In this document: piece after piece, positions 24,114 to 37,700 of the stretch
Layout: each line of letters starts with the position of its first letter
Position numbering within the stretch: position 1 is the first letter of the stretch
Assembly: GCF_001522545.3 (NCBI RefSeq)
Contig: NC_031769.1
Span: forward strand, 24,723,617 to 24,787,616
Direction of reading: 5' to 3'
From: Parus major
Lineage: Eukaryota > Chordata > Aves > Passeriformes > Paridae
Length of the DNA: 64,000 nt
Notes under the pieces: model-generated
Told to the model about the DNA's origin: nothing
The model's database searches: none
What the model saw: only the letters and a program-made list of their open reading frames with translations
Program-made: the position numbers and the translations under genes

Positions 24114-27100
24114 TGTTTTCCTTTTTGGTGAACTAATATATTTAGAAGCAGAATCTTGAATTCCTCTAGAAGTTTGTAAAACTCACATCTCCAGACCCTT
24201 CCGCAACACCAAATTCTCTGCTTCAGAGAATCAGAAGCAGAAGCATTCCAGCCCTCCCAATGAAGATTTTACTTCCAAGCCTTTTGCCCAAGATCCCCTG
24301 AAAGGTCTATTCCCATCCAGGATGGAGTGCATGGAGTGACCCAGGGTGGAGCAAACTGCCTTGTGCTGACTGCTCCGTGGTAACCTCTATCAAAAGTGCT
24401 GGTTCGTGTCAGTGTGCTGAGGGAGGCAGCAGTTTTTGCAAAGCAGCTACTGAAAGGCAGCTTGACAGGAGGGATGCAAGGCATGGCAGACACAAGCTTC
24501 CAAGGACACCAGAAGCATAGGACCCAAAATAACTACTTGGAATTGTTTATGTCTGTGTCTGGCCTTGTTGGTTTTACTCTTTCAAAGCTCTTGGACATGA
24601 GGGGTGTTTGTAGCATATAACCCAAAGCATCTCACCTAGTGACCAATGTGGGGTACCAGCTATCATGGCCATTTCGGCAATGCCTCCCCAGACACCTGTG
24701 GGCAGGCTACTGCTACTGCCTTCCCTCCTCGGGCACTGCACAGCAGAGCCTGCCTGCCTTGCTTCACCCCCTGCACTGCATGCCTCAGATTGCGCTGTGT
24801 GCGTACCCACGCGCGCACACACATCCCTTCTCCCCTTTCACCTCCTCCCCTTGGGTCCAAATGGAACCATGAGTCACTGGGGGAAGTGCACCTGATGACC
24901 TCAGCCATAGAAACAACATGAAACATCAAAAAGCAACCTCATGTGGGAGCTGGGGACCAAGCTAGCTAAAGCCTAACTGGTGAGATATTCATATCTGGGG
25001 TTTTATCTACTTTCACAGCATTCTCCAAGCAATAGCAGTTCTTCACTGTAGGAGTTTGACAGATATTCAGACTTTGAAGAGGTACATAAAAATTTACATC
25101 TGGGACATTATGTGATACGTCTGACTGAACAAAATGCAAATAACTGAATTGTCAGAGATGGAAAGATTATTTAAAGCTTAAATGTTGCTTTTAATCTACA
25201 GATGTATCTGGCATTGATTGGAATAGGGAAGTTTAATATGATCAGAAGCAGAAGCATGAACTTTTGCTATTGGTACTGTTTGTGCATCATTAAAAAGGAT
25301 GGAGAAAGTAATTCTGGAAAAATTAAATTGTCATAAATACCAACAATATTTCAGTGACAATGTGAGAATGCATGTTGGTGTATTTAAATTGGTCAAGATT
25401 TTCTTGAATGTTTTCTGAGGCAGGAAAAGCATTTCTTTCCATTTATATACCTTTTAAAGTAATGCTAGAAATTATTTTTAATAACACAAATACTACCCTG
25501 TATGGGAGCAGAGCTCTTGTGGTGCATTTGAGAGCAGTAAATCCTATTTTCTACCAAGATTAACAGGTTTTGCAGGCTGAACGTGCCTGAAGGCAGCAGT
25601 ACTCTACACACCCAATTTTTTACAAAACACAGCAGGACAGGTTCATGTCTGGTATAATCCCTTTGCCTCCAGAACATGTCAGTCTTGGAAAACTGGAAGC
25701 AAGCATATGCTCCAGCTTTCCACTCAGGGGCAGTTTTTCTTCTATTCCCCCTAGATCAGATCCACTTCCTGGGCTTGGACCTTTTCTTCACAGAGGCAGG
25801 AAGCTACAAGGTCAGCTCTGTGTAGTCCAAGCAAGAAAAATAATACTAATCTTTCAGTGGAGAACTAGTGCAAAAATCAGAGATGGGCAGGACATCATGG
25901 TACAGACCTCATTCACAGGCCCTGTGTGGAAGTGGTTTGGGCTGGAATCTCACCAAACAATCCTCTTCCTTCCTTGGAAAGTCTGTGGAGATCCAACACC
26001 TTTCCACTTATGCAGGTGATCTCCTGTGCATCAGAAGATAGTGTGAGCCAGACCAGGAGCTTCACACTACTTTAGTGTGGTGGATTCAGTTTGGGATCTG
26101 GAGCAATAGCTATCAGCTCATCCACATGAAAATGTAGCCAAGTTTGCTGCTGTTTCCCTGTGTTGTGGCAGACGTTGTTCATGGCTGTGCATCCACCTCA
26201 CTACTGCTACACCCATGCAAACTGGAGCCTCACCACACGAAACAAGCTGATCCAGTTAAAATTCTCCTCTCTCCCTGTCAACACACAGAAATGAAGATAG
26301 AAACTGCTGCCTCCGTGTTGCTCAACACGCCGGGCATTTGAAAGGGCTTTTAGGTGAACGTGGAGCCAAAGTGTCTGTCTCCACCCACTCTCCTTTTGCC
26401 AAAGAGGTAAGAGGGAAAGAAAACCCCATAAATATAGTCCCCGTCATTGTTCTCTGATTTCAGTGGGTTGCTGGAAGTGTGTGCATTTAGCAGAGTTTCT
26501 GCAATAAAGCACCTCCCTATTTTGAAGGGGAATAAGTTCTTTTCTGTGTGTGCAATTGACTCAGAGACTTGTTTGTTCTGCAGGAAGAGTTGCAAGATTA
26601 ACTTTGAATACTTTTATATTCAGTAATGAAAAAAGACACACGAACATGAGGATTTGGGGAGGGCTCAATATGTCCTTCCTTCTTGCTTTTTACACAACTA
26701 GAAGCTGGGCATGAATGACAGATTGCAGCTTCAGTCCTGGAAATAGTCTCTTGAGGCTTAATCCAAAGAGCAACAATGACATCACCAGAAACCTGGTTCT
26801 GCTCCACTGAAAAACCAAGCAGCTGGCTGAAGGTGTGACTGCAGTCAGACTCCAATGGTCAGATTCACAGCAGAGAGAGGCTTCAGTGTGATCAGTTGAA
26901 GCTGCCAAAGACAGAAGCACTGTAAAGTAGTGTCCTTCTCCAAGGCAGCAGCTCAGTCTCCTGTACTGGTGCATGTTTCAGAAATGAGGCAGTGACTTGG
27001 CTGGTACACATGTCTCTTTTTGGTGGCAAGGAGGGAAGAGGAAATGCTGGTAGCATCAGCCTAGCATTCTCTCAGGAAAGACCTAAACACCAGAGCTTCC

Positions 27101-30100
27101 TCAACCTGAGAAGATTTAGAGCTCAAGTGTAAACTCTCCATAGCATCTAAAGCATCTCAGGAGAATATCACCTGAACAATAATTAAGCTCCATGGTTTGC
27201 TAACTTGGATACTATCTCTAACCTCCATTTTGTAACCTGTAAGTACTTATTTATTCTGCACACATTCAGAAATTATAGATCAAAATCATGGTTCTCAGAC
27301 TGCCCAGCACAAAACCAAATCTTTTTGGGAGGGATGATAAGAGATGGAGTTGTAATGGGGCAAAGGATCCAATGACACAGGGTACATTTCTGCCACTCAA
27401 GAAACTGATAAAAACATTTGTCTCTAAGTCTTATTCACAATGGCACTTCTGATACAAGTAAGTTACAGTAATTACAAGATAAAGTGTTTCACAGTGGAAC
27501 CAGAGAAAGAAACAAATCTGAAAGGCAGCTGTTGCTCTGCATGATCGGTTTGGTTGCTACAGAGTTTCTCCTCTAAAAACCTTCCAATAGAACATCCCCA
27601 CCTACACACACGCCTGGCATGAAGCACTCCTGTGAAAGCACTACTTCTGTAGAGGAGAAGAGGTAGGTATGAATTTCTCTTTCAGAGTCTCAAATGAAGA
27701 ACAGTATGTACAAATCACAGAACTCTTAGTTACTTGTTTGTTTTTGTTTAAAGTAATTCCCTCAGCTTGGGTTTTGAAGTTAGGAAGTATCTTACACCCC
27801 ATCCTTAGGATGCATCTTTCTGTTCTTCAAGTCACTGGAAGAAAATAATTTTCCACCAGCTACCAAATATGTGGAAAACATAAAACTCATCCTATCTCAA
27901 AATGAGTTTCATTTCAGGGAAAGTAATCAGTGTAATTCCAAAAAAATAAAGAGCAAATCCTGAAGTATTTTTTATTAATTGCATTAGACGTAATTAAGAG
28001 GCTAATGGTATAATTATGGACAACAAAGTAGGTATGCTACAGAGTCTTCTGTTTCTTTAATAAATGGGTTCATACCCTTCTGTCAGGTCCCCACAGCTGG
28101 CACATGAGAAGGACTGAGTGTCACAAATCTAAGGCTGCAGTGCTGTCCTTCCAAGGTCCTGTGGCACCAGGAGGTCTTTACAGGCAATGGAAAACCAAAT
28201 GTCTTTAGCTAAACTTCAGTGACATCAGCTGAAGGTTTACCTGTCTTACTTTAAATATGAAGCCTTTTCAATAACATCGCATTGACAGAAATCTATCACA
28301 TTACTTTAGACTCTAATTTGAGTTGCCTCATTCCCGCAGTATCAATGCAACGTCAGTAAATCATGGTGAAGGATGGCTCATCCTGGTTTGGACACAGCAG
28401 TATTTAGAGAACTCTCCTGCTGAGGGCTGTCTTCCTTCAAAGGAGAGATTTGCATTTGCCTTCAAAATATAAATTTCATTGGGAAAGGGAAGGAATGGCA
28501 TCTGATTTATGAAATTATGGACCAGTCAGAGTGGGTAATATTTTTTCACTATGACTCTGCTGCATGAAAAATGCACATTTGTCAACACTAAAACTTTCCA
28601 GGAATGTCCCACTTCACCAATTTTTGTTCACTTATAAAACTGAGGAGAAATTCCCTCAAAATTAAAATCTTTTGTTCTAATATTTTCAAAAATAAAAATA
28701 TGGTGTTTCTTTGCAAAAACAACTTTTTGTTTTGAGATGCCTTTCAGCTTACTTTGAAATAAAATTGAAAACATTTTTTAAAATCTCAGTTTCAAAATAA
28801 AACAGTTCATTTGGGGATCAAACAGAATATTTCATTTAAGTGGTCAGAAAGGCTTTTTATTCTTTGGAGCTGGTGATGAATCAGAAAAATTCTTTCTTTC
28901 CATGACTCTGATATATGCTGTTTTGAAGCCGCTTTGATATCTGATATTTATTACCTTAATCTCATTTGTGCCTTAGCATTACTGGCTATAATGGCTCCAT
29001 CCTTGCCTGATGTTAGATGTTTAAATGCTGTGGTCCTGAACAGAGCTGGAATGGAAGACCACTTTGGGATGTGAGTACTGTTGACATAAACCAAGAAATT
29101 ATGACGGGACTGCTGACCTGGTAGATCCTACTGATCACTGACAGTCAAATAAATAACATGTCCAAGTTGCATAAGTTGATGTCCAAATAACATGGCCATA
29201 AATAGAGAATATAATAACAGTGAATTTTAATTGTAGAAGAATTTGAATGTATGAGAAAAATCAACTCAAAAGAAATTGAGGCAACTCATCGCATTCAGAT
29301 TTACTTTGAATCTTTTTTAAATTGGATCTGAGAGCTGACAAAGAATTTGTAATATTTTCAATCAAGATAAAAGTAATCTTGAGACAAAACTGATCTGAAT
29401 ATAGGTATTTACTTCTAGAAAATAACATATGTTAGTGCTTGAATATGCTGACTTGTGACTACAGGAAAGCTGCCCATCATCTGCACTTTATGAGTACATC
29501 TCTTTTTTTATGCAAACACTAGGGAATGTTGCTCTTTGTGTGGCTGGTTTCCAATATGCTAAGAAAAATACTTTTTTTTGGAAAAGAAAAGGAACTTTTT
29601 GCCACCAGAAACCCAGAATTATCACATTAGGACCACCCTGGCTGGCTTCTCTGTGGAGTTCTAACTTCAAGGAAGTAGTACGGACACAGAAAGTTATGTT
29701 TAAATTGAAAAGACTATATAGGTTTGTACTGGAGGTTTTGTTTATTTCAGTTTTATTCAATATTTATTCACTTCTATTTTGTTTCTCTTATTCAGTTTCA
29801 ATAGAGCAGTCATTATAAATTAATGAAGTATCATATAGACTTTATTCCTAATGTTTAGAAAACCATTATCTCCCATTTGCAGAGCGCAAAATCAGTTTGT
29901 CCTGAGGAAAAAGCAACTTTCCAAGGTCCAAGCATTAGGAAAGGTATCCAAGATCTTTGAACCTCCAGTGTGCTGTGATAGCCACAAGCCTGCTCTTTCT
30001 GGCAAGGCCTGACACAGTCATCAGAGCCGGAAATCTGCCTTTTCTCCTAATTTTTTTTTTCTGTGGGCAGGGCAACCCACAAGAGTGACCAGGCATGAAA

Positions 30101-32157
30101 TTCCTAGGCAGTTCTAGGTTTGGATCCTGAAACCACCCTCAACTAAGTTTCACAATTTTGATTCAAGCACTTATTACAGGGTTATTTATACTTAGACAAT
30201 GAAATCTGAATATGTACCAGCTGAGCCTTTGAACTGTATCCCTTCTTCTTAGTGGTCTAGTCAACTTTCCACAGTAAATATGTTAGGTACAGTGATCACT
30301 GATAGAATGGGTTCAGCCAATTCCACATGGAAAATGTGGAGCCATCTAGAAGTGTAACACTTTGAACTTCTGCAGGACACATCTTTGGAAACGGGCTTTA
30401 TTCCTAGCTATGATGACAAGTCTGTATTTCAAGTGGTAAAAATAGTGGTTTCAGGTCCTCAGGCCAAATTTTCAAGGTCCGATGTCTATGCAGGCAGCTG
30501 AACAAATGGTCTCAGAGAAAACATGCGCAGAGAGGACATGTAAGAAGAAAAATTTTCTTCAGTTTACTCCTACTTGTGTTTGTTACTCTACTCAGATGGC
30601 CCTAGAAACCTTCTCTCCATGTCTCCATCTTGTCAGGATAGAAGTTTATGTTCTGAAATTCTGCCAAAAAGCTTTGATGTGCCATTGGGGTCTTAAAAGA
30701 TGGTCAGCTCTGCAAAAGAAGCCATATTTTGGATGCATCTCCATCCCACATCTCCAGACTTCTCCATCCAAATGCAGATCCCACATTGCTCGGTCTGTAC
30801 TTGAGCTTTTAGCAGTACTACAGCATGCCCAGCTGTGCTCTTCAGAATAACCAAACGTGCAAGGGGAGTATACCTGGAGGGTCATCCAGGTGACATCCAT
30901 TGTCATAACGCCAGAGTTTTCACTGATACCTTGTCCCTATAGATTAGCCAGCACAGATCAGGTGCTCTGGGAAGCCAGGAGGTTAGACAAAAGACTCACA
31001 ATTTGGAAATCTTATTGGATTCATCTGTATTGCTGTGAATACTGCCTGTTTCAAGGTATCTGGTAAATATTTTTTGTCATTGTAAGTAAGGATCTGAAAG
31101 AAGAAAAGGAAAATGACAAACAAAAGGGAGCCTCATCCAAAAGGAGGTGGCCATATCCTGCCCTTCCAATTTCCTCACAGGAAAATTGTGATGGCTCTCT
31201 TTTGTGAAGAGATTCTTTGAAACTTCACATACAAAATTTGATGGTTTCCTTACAGTATTGTTCATACAATGATCATCTGGAAATGGTCTAAAGTTTAAGT
31301 TGTGCCCCCCAAAAACACACCAACCAGGCTTTTTTCTCAAATGTGTCTTTTGATATAAGAAAGCAACCATTACCACTAGCAGAAAAGCAATTCAGTTAGA
31401 TGGTAGCTATTTGAAAACAAAGATTTGCTCCAAGCTTTTTCTGGACAAAATCAGATCATACAAACAGGAATCCCTATACCTGGCACAGCTTTCCCACACA
31501 GAGAATTCAAAGTCTTTACAGAGGATAGAGCTACTGTACTTGTCCAAGCTGAAAATTAATCCCAGTCCTTCTGTAAGCCAGACCACCAAGCCATCTGCTG
31601 TCCTTCATCTGCAAGAGGGAGGAAAGTGAGGAAATAGTAGTTTTCCTTCTGTCACATTCAAGAGCTAAGTTTTGCTCTCTCTCATCACTGATGTCCATGT
31701 CCATGTGAAGTCTGCTTATTTTTCAGGGCTGCATGGCCTGGTGGTCCCTTTGGAACAGTCCACCTGCACTATGCTTTTGTCATTTCTTTCTTTTAAACTT
31801 TCTTCTTTTTTTCCTCTTAGATTTTGCAGCAATAATTGAGCCCCTTTGGTTCGTCTCTGAGGAGGGGAAACTCAATGGCTGATAATTACCTTGCATGCCA
31901 TTTAATGAAATTGAAGGAGCACAGTAACATCCATAATCTAACTCTTCAAGCTTGTTAAGCCCTAGCTCTGCATATTTCCAAGTGCTAATATTCAGACATA
32001 AATGGAAAAAGGTTAAAAGGATTCAGTGAATTTGTAACAAATGTGCCCTTTGTGTATATGAATTCTGAATTGTCTCTACTGGACATGGTGTGTTGGTTAA
32101 TCTTGCTATGAATACCAAAATTACCTCCTTGTTAGCAGGACTCATTGCTGTTATTAC

Positions 32158-32365
32158 TGTAGCCCAGTGAAAAGGGCATTGACTTAGGTGCTAAGAGACT
32201 CAGTTTCTCATCACATCATTGCTACTGTCCTGCCATTTGTCATAGGACAAATTCCTGCATCCATTTATTTCTGTTTCCTTTCCCAGTTGGTGCTGTCTTG
32301 TATATCTAGAGTTGAAGCTCTTTGGGATAGAGACCTCCTTTTATACTCAGTGTCAGATCTCAGTT
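32158..32365 (+). mobile_element. Amniote MIR/CORE-SINE, near full core and tail
   Basis: AGCCCAGTGAAAAGGGCATT, then AGAGACTCAGTTTC, a CTACTGTCCTGCCATT block, GTCATAGGACAAATTCC and CTGTTTCCTT follow the order of the MIR core ('AGTGGAAAGAGCACTGGACT', 'GAGACCTGGGTTC', 'CAGCTCTGCCACT', 'GACCTTGGGCAAGTC', 'CAGTTTCCTC'). It ends with GTTGAAGCTCTTTGGGATAG, like the LINE-derived tail of the amniote MIR subfamily ('GAAGCTCTTTGGGGCAG'). The copy is long for such an ancient element and is plus-oriented. Such SINEs predate the bird-mammal split, and retained copies are sometimes exapted. Confidence 0.65.
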
Positions 32366-33236
32366 AATTTCTTAATGAAGTAGTAACAAATGACAAGCAG
32401 GTAAATGTTAAATGAAGAGAAGTTCCATCTAAAATTAATGAACAACTTAAAAATTGAGCATACTTGGTATGAAATTTAAACCAGCTTTATCAACTACAGT
32501 TTCAGCAGCCTTAGATTATCGGGTGCAGGAGGTGGTGCATTCTGCAGAAGCTGCTTCTACCTTTTAAATACAAAGCCCTTTAATAAATAAGCATTGAACA
32601 AAAGCAAGACAGCTGATCCCATGCCTTTTCAGCTTTACCTTGCTTCCAGTTGGCCTGCTTTTGTCGTGTCACTTTCCACATAGATTTTTGCACTGAAAAT
32701 GAATAACTCAAAGGGAGAAGTTATTATGGAGGAAGATTGGGAGGTGATCAGAGATTACCTGGAGTGAAGGTGTATGAGTTCTGCAGCTGAATTGAGAGCA
32801 AGTTATCAACAAGAAAAGAAATTAAAAAATAAGTGGGGAGCAGAAGAGAGGGGAGGCAGCACTTTATTTATTAAGTGCCATCAATGTTTAAGGCATAAGA
32901 TAGAAATTCCTGAACAAAGTCATTCATAGTTTAAGAGTAAAATTGTACCTTTAAGAGGGAAAAAAAGCTCACACTGAGGCCAAGAAACCACTTACTGAGA
33001 TTTCTCAGAATGTTTTCCAGCAACACTGGGGTCTGCTTTCCTCCCACCAAAGGAATTTGTCTCCATAAATCACACTTCCCTTAGAGACGACTGTCACCCT
33101 CACGGATATCCTATGTTTCCCCCATGGCTGTTGTTCAACCACCAGAGCTGTGTCTCTGCAGCACTACATGCTCAGGAAATAATAAACAGCAAGAAAAATG
33201 TGAAGAACAAAACACTGCCAACTTAGTGAAGGAGTG
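32366..33236. other. Unique noncoding sequence between SINE and LTR
   Basis: Nothing recognisable was seen here. It separates the old CORE-SINE from the much younger LTR insertion. Confidence 0.5.
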
Positions 33237-33796
33237 TGTTGTGGTTTAACAGCAACTAAGACCCACACAGCTCAGTGAGAACAGAATTAGAAGGGTAAAG
33301 GTGAGAAAACTCATGGGCTGAGATAGTTTGATGAGTAAAGCAAAAGCTGCACATGCAAGCAGAGCAAAACAAGGAATTCATTCACTGCTTCCTATGGGCA
33401 GGCAGGTGTTCAGCCATCCCCAGGAAAGCAGAACTCCATCATGTGTAATGATGACTTTGGAAGACAAACACTGTCATTCCAAATATCCTGTCTTCTTCCA
33501 CCCAAATATCTTCCATCTTCTTACCCCCAGCTTTATATGCTGAGCATGGCACCTTATGTTAAGGGATATCCCTTGGGTCAGCTGTTCTGGCTATGTCTCC
33601 TCCCAACTCCTTATGCATCCACAGCTGCTGGCGTGGTGGGGTGAGAAGCGGAAAAGGCCTTGACTCCGTGCAAGCCCCGCTCAGCAATAGTTAAAACATC
33701 CTTGAATTATCAACAGTTTTCCAGTACAAATCCAAAACACAGCCCTGTACTAGCTACTATGAAGAAAATTAACTCTATCCCAGCCAAAACCAGCAC
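33237..33796 (-). mobile_element. Avian ERVL-type long terminal repeat
   Basis: Read on the minus strand, it opens with TGCTGGTTTTGGCTGGGATA (33795-33776), the start of a very common avian ERVL-class LTR, continues through AGAGTTAATTTTCTTCATAG, and closes at 33237 with GTTAAACCACAACA. About 560 bases is a full LTR length. A TATAAAG promoter box lies at 33537-33531 after AGCA. A weakened poly(A) signal (ATCAAA in place of ATTAAA) lies at 33332-33327, in the expected R region. It is the most intact repeat in the window and hence the youngest. No matching five-base target duplications were seen at the two outer edges, consistent with this not being a clean solo LTR. The family name is from memory; the LTR class itself is well supported. 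Confidence 0.85.
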
Positions 33797-34130
33797 CATC
33801 CCTTCTTCCATAACATTTACATCATCATCCCACACCTTTCAATACATCCTCACTAACCACCTTCCCCCTTCCCATCCTTTGATGGAATACACAAATACCA
33901 TTCCCCTAGTCTATGGACCATCCCTGTAATATATGTTTGTTAAACACCCATAAAGTATCCACAAAATGTCCATTGAGTTAATTTTGTCAATCTTTTGGGT
34001 TCCATCTGTCACGGGGATCACTTAGGACAGGAGAAGCAGTGTTTTGTTAATATGTGTCACTGGGCACCAAAGCCAGCTCAGGTCACCTCACTGCTACATG
34101 TACACTGCTTCTCCTAGCACTTGCCCTCCA
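33797..34130 (-). mobile_element. Probable 3' internal stub of the ERVL element
   Basis: Immediately 5' of the LTR on the minus strand is a purine-rich tract (GGATGGGAAGGGGGAAGG, about 33879-33862), which could be a decayed polypurine tract. Beyond it the sequence reads GGATGGTCCATAGACTAGGG and onward in a way that resembles the region preceding the 3' LTR of avian ERVL copies. No gene is intact: minus-strand frames are broken by stops. If correct, the locus holds a 3' LTR plus a few hundred bases of internal sequence and lacks the 5' LTR. The right-hand limit is uncertain. The alternative is plain flanking DNA beside a solo LTR. Confidence 0.4.
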
Positions 34131-34763
34131 CTTCTTTACTTGGTTCTTGCTATAGCAATTCCTATAATGTATAATTCAAATAATGGGTGGCAACAGCTCT
34201 AGAGTAGCTAGATAGTAATATCCATTACAACTTTCATCCCTGGAGCCCTGATGCCAGTTTATAGGTTTTAACATGATGAACTCTTCCCCTTGCTTACAGC
34301 CTGGCTAGCAACCTTAAAAGCTCCCTCAGGAAGAGGACCAAGGCTAGTAAACAGCAGAGTGTACAAGCATAAAGACCACTGAAGAATCCCCATCATCTCT
34401 AGCTAAGCAGTCAGTCCTCTCTCCAGCTGGGTCTGTCATGTTTTCATCAGAAGATATCTACTGCTTTATACAGTGTTAATTTTGGTTGTCTTTTCATGTT
34501 TGTGTGTCTGTAGCTGATGAAGTTTGGTCATTGCTGACCTCTCCTCAAGTATCTATGGCAAAAGACAACAGGCACCTGTCTTGGCTATTGCAGCACAGTG
34601 GCCCTTACATAATTTGAACACTTCATGATCCCATCTAAGCAAGCCTCAATACCTAAGGGTTTCTCTGAAGTTCAACAATTTATGTGATGGATCAAAGTAT
34701 AAGAAAGACGTTGTATTCCAGCAAGCTGCTCTGTACTGATACCTTGACATCTACAAAACCAGA

Positions 34764-34779
34764 AACAACAACAACAAAC
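34764..34779. repeat. (AAC)n microsatellite, short
   Basis: Four to five AAC units in tandem. Confidence 0.75.
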
Positions 34780-37700
34780 AGGATGTAGGGTGGAAACATT
34801 CACATCTCTGAATTCCCAATGTCATTCTTGAGCACAGAGCCCACGTGAGGCACAGAATCCTAGCCTCTCCCTTTCTCCCTCCTCAGAACCTTTTCATGCT
34901 CTTTGGTATTTTGCATGTGCTGGTGGGGAAGAACTGACTTTTGTCTAAAAAGCACTATCATGTGTTGGAAACAGAAGGAGGAAATAATAGAAAACCATGG
35001 CTCCATAAGTGAGAAAACTGCAGAAAGGTAGTGAGCCCTCCAGACAGAATTCTTGGTAGCTTGTTCTCTTACCACTGAGAGGAGATATAATCTAGCTAAG
35101 GACAATCATATTTGGCCTAACATGACCCCTGCTTTTAGCGTAAGAATCGGAAAGAAATATGTGGCCTTGCAAGCACAGAAAGGTATTAAAGTCATCCACC
35201 CTAGAAAGGGCCATCAGGTCAAAAGGCCACTGATTGGAGGTGTTTGTTTCCTGTACCCATAATTTTCATACCAGGAAATGTAAGATTTCTTGTTGCCTTT
35301 TCAGAAAATACTGAGGCTCTGATATCTACCATGCCAGAGTATGAAACAAAAAGAAAATAAAAATTCGCTTCTGGTTTACAGCTGTTGTCCCAATAGTTAT
35401 ATATGCACCAATAAAATATTACAATGGTCCAGAGAGACTTTTTTGCCAAGCCACAAGCACATCAGGCTGAGAAATAAACAAGGGCCAAGAGAAAAAAGTC
35501 AGTCCTGTTGGAAACCAAGTATGCTATTGCCAATCTTGTGATACTGTAAAATGCTACTCTCCCACCTCCAAACCATGAAATTAATTATATATATATACTT
35601 GATATTTTTATTTGCCTTCTACAATCCCCAAAGATTCAAATGTACAATCTTCTCCCCACCATTATGAGGGCTTAGCACATTTCTTTTTAAACAAAAGCTG
35701 AGATTATCATGCAATTAAGTGGCTCTAGGCACCGAGCCTTAAAAATTACCCTTTAGAGGTTCCCTTTCCAACAATGAAAGATGGTGAGACTGCAGTGAGA
35801 GAGCTGACAGAGGAAAGGAGATCAAGGCAAAGGCTAAGGTGAGAGTGGCCAAGCAGGGTTAGTGACAATCTCAGCTAACCCACAAGTGGGGTCTAACCCA
35901 GGAGTCTGAGGAAGAAAGCAGCAAATACACAAACCTCCAGCCTTGGTGTTTGGCTGCAGCTCTGCTGCGCTTGATCTGCAATTCCTCCGGGAAATCCCAC
36001 TGAGATTTTTGGCTGGGACTTCGGAACAACTGGAGAGGAAACTTCATCAAGCCCTCTGCCTGTTTGGAGAGCACTTTATAAGTTTATGCTGTGCTGACTG
36101 AACACTTCTGCAGTGCAAACACCAGCCATTAGACTTGTAGCTCATACACATGGCAGTCAGGGTTCGCAGAGGGGCTGCCAGAAGAGGACAGTCTGGTGAG
36201 CAGGGGCACAAGGCAGCTCCTCTTGGCACAAGCTCCAGCAGATCTTACTCTTTGGCTCTGCAGCTGCAAGCTGTGGTAGTTTCCCAATGGGTAGATGGAA
36301 TCTGTTGTTTTCTCTCAGGAGAGTTACTAATCTTTTCAGCTACATAAATACACTTCTATTATTGTCTGAGTAAATTGCCTTAGAAAACTGTTTTCTTCAG
36401 GAAAAAAGTAGAAATTTCTTAAAAGGAAAATGTCAGTATATTTTTCATAATTATTCCACTACTTTTTTCTACCATTGTTTATGGTAAAATCTTGATAGTT
36501 AGGAATTAGCATTTACATATCACATTATCATATCTGCTTAAGAACATGAGTTTACTCAATCCCAAATAAGAAGTGAGACTCGGGCATCCCTGTCTCCCTT
36601 GCTGCTGTCCAAATCTCATTTTGATTTCTTCCCTAATCATTGCCTGCCTGCCTTTATTTGTTATTACAACAATTCCAATCCTTGGATGGTAAAGAGCTCT
36701 AAAAAGAAAATTATACAACCCCAGCATCAGCACTGCATTCATTTCTCACATCCAGCCCTTTCCAGAAAGATTCCAGTTCAGCAGGTTATTTATCCAAATG
36801 CTTAATTCTGCACTCAGCAGCCTGCATGCAGTCTGCCCACTGCAGCATTAAGATGAAGGGGGTGCTATGGGAGTCAGGGAAGCAAGGCAATGTTCAGCAG
36901 ATGCAGATTTCAGGTGGTCTGAATCCCCCAGAAATGAGCTCAATGACAGAGAAGAGACCTGCTCTATTTTATACACAGTGTTAGGTGTTTGTAATGATAG
37001 TACTGAAATTAAGAACTCTTTCAGTATGTAAAACTAGACAGCTTTCTGAATAATTTCTTTTGTAAAAACTAAAGAAACTGCAACAGATGCTATCTAGATG
37101 TAATTTGCAAACAAATCTACTCTGTGGTATTACCAGGGTGTCTGTCAGTGAAATGCAGGCAAGTCCACAGCAGATTTGTTGAGATGCCTATGAATTCTTG
37201 TCAAATCTAACTTTATATTTTAATAAAAGATTCAGTTAGAAAATAAACTATGCCTAAGCAGAGTGCACTGGAAAAACTATGGGCAAATCTGTACCTTATT
37301 CATGTAATTAATTTCAGTATCTGATCCTACAGCTGAGGAGCACTTAATGAATACAGTGAGCAGATGCAGTTTGGCTGTGTCTCCAGCAGGTATATTTATT
37401 TGTTATCAGAAGGCTAACAACATCCCAATAGCAATAGCAATTTGCATGGAATGTGCAGTTATTAAAACCAGAACACTGGAAGAGACTGTAATAATTTTTG
37501 AGTCTGGTCCTGAAATTACCTGCTTAAACAGCAATTTTACTGCTGCAGCTACATGTGAATGTTTTGACTGGTCTCTGGGCCTACTTACACTGTAGCTCTG
37601 CAGATTTTGTCACAAGTCTTGGAATATTTTGCCCTGCAGAAATCCCAGCTCCTGGCAGAAGTAATCTGGCAGAATATCATCTTTCCTTTGTTTACTTTTT

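Larger units (their letters stand above)
17000..32157. other. 15-kb noncoding stretch
   Basis: No exon, RNA gene or clear transposon was supported. The interval contains an AT-only direct repeat near 18.07 kb, a candidate conserved stretch at 20.2-20.4 kb and a possible ancient repeat end near 24.1 kb. A moderately GC-rich patch at 20.5-21.2 kb and another at 22.8-23.1 kb carry overlapping frames on both strands up to 122 codons, which I regard as spurious because no family is recognisable and no strand is favoured. Confidence 0.5.

Noticed and set aside
30320..30340. Short hairpin CCACAT/ATGTGG, considered as an RNA gene
   Set aside because: A six-base stem is far too small for a microRNA precursor or any structured RNA.
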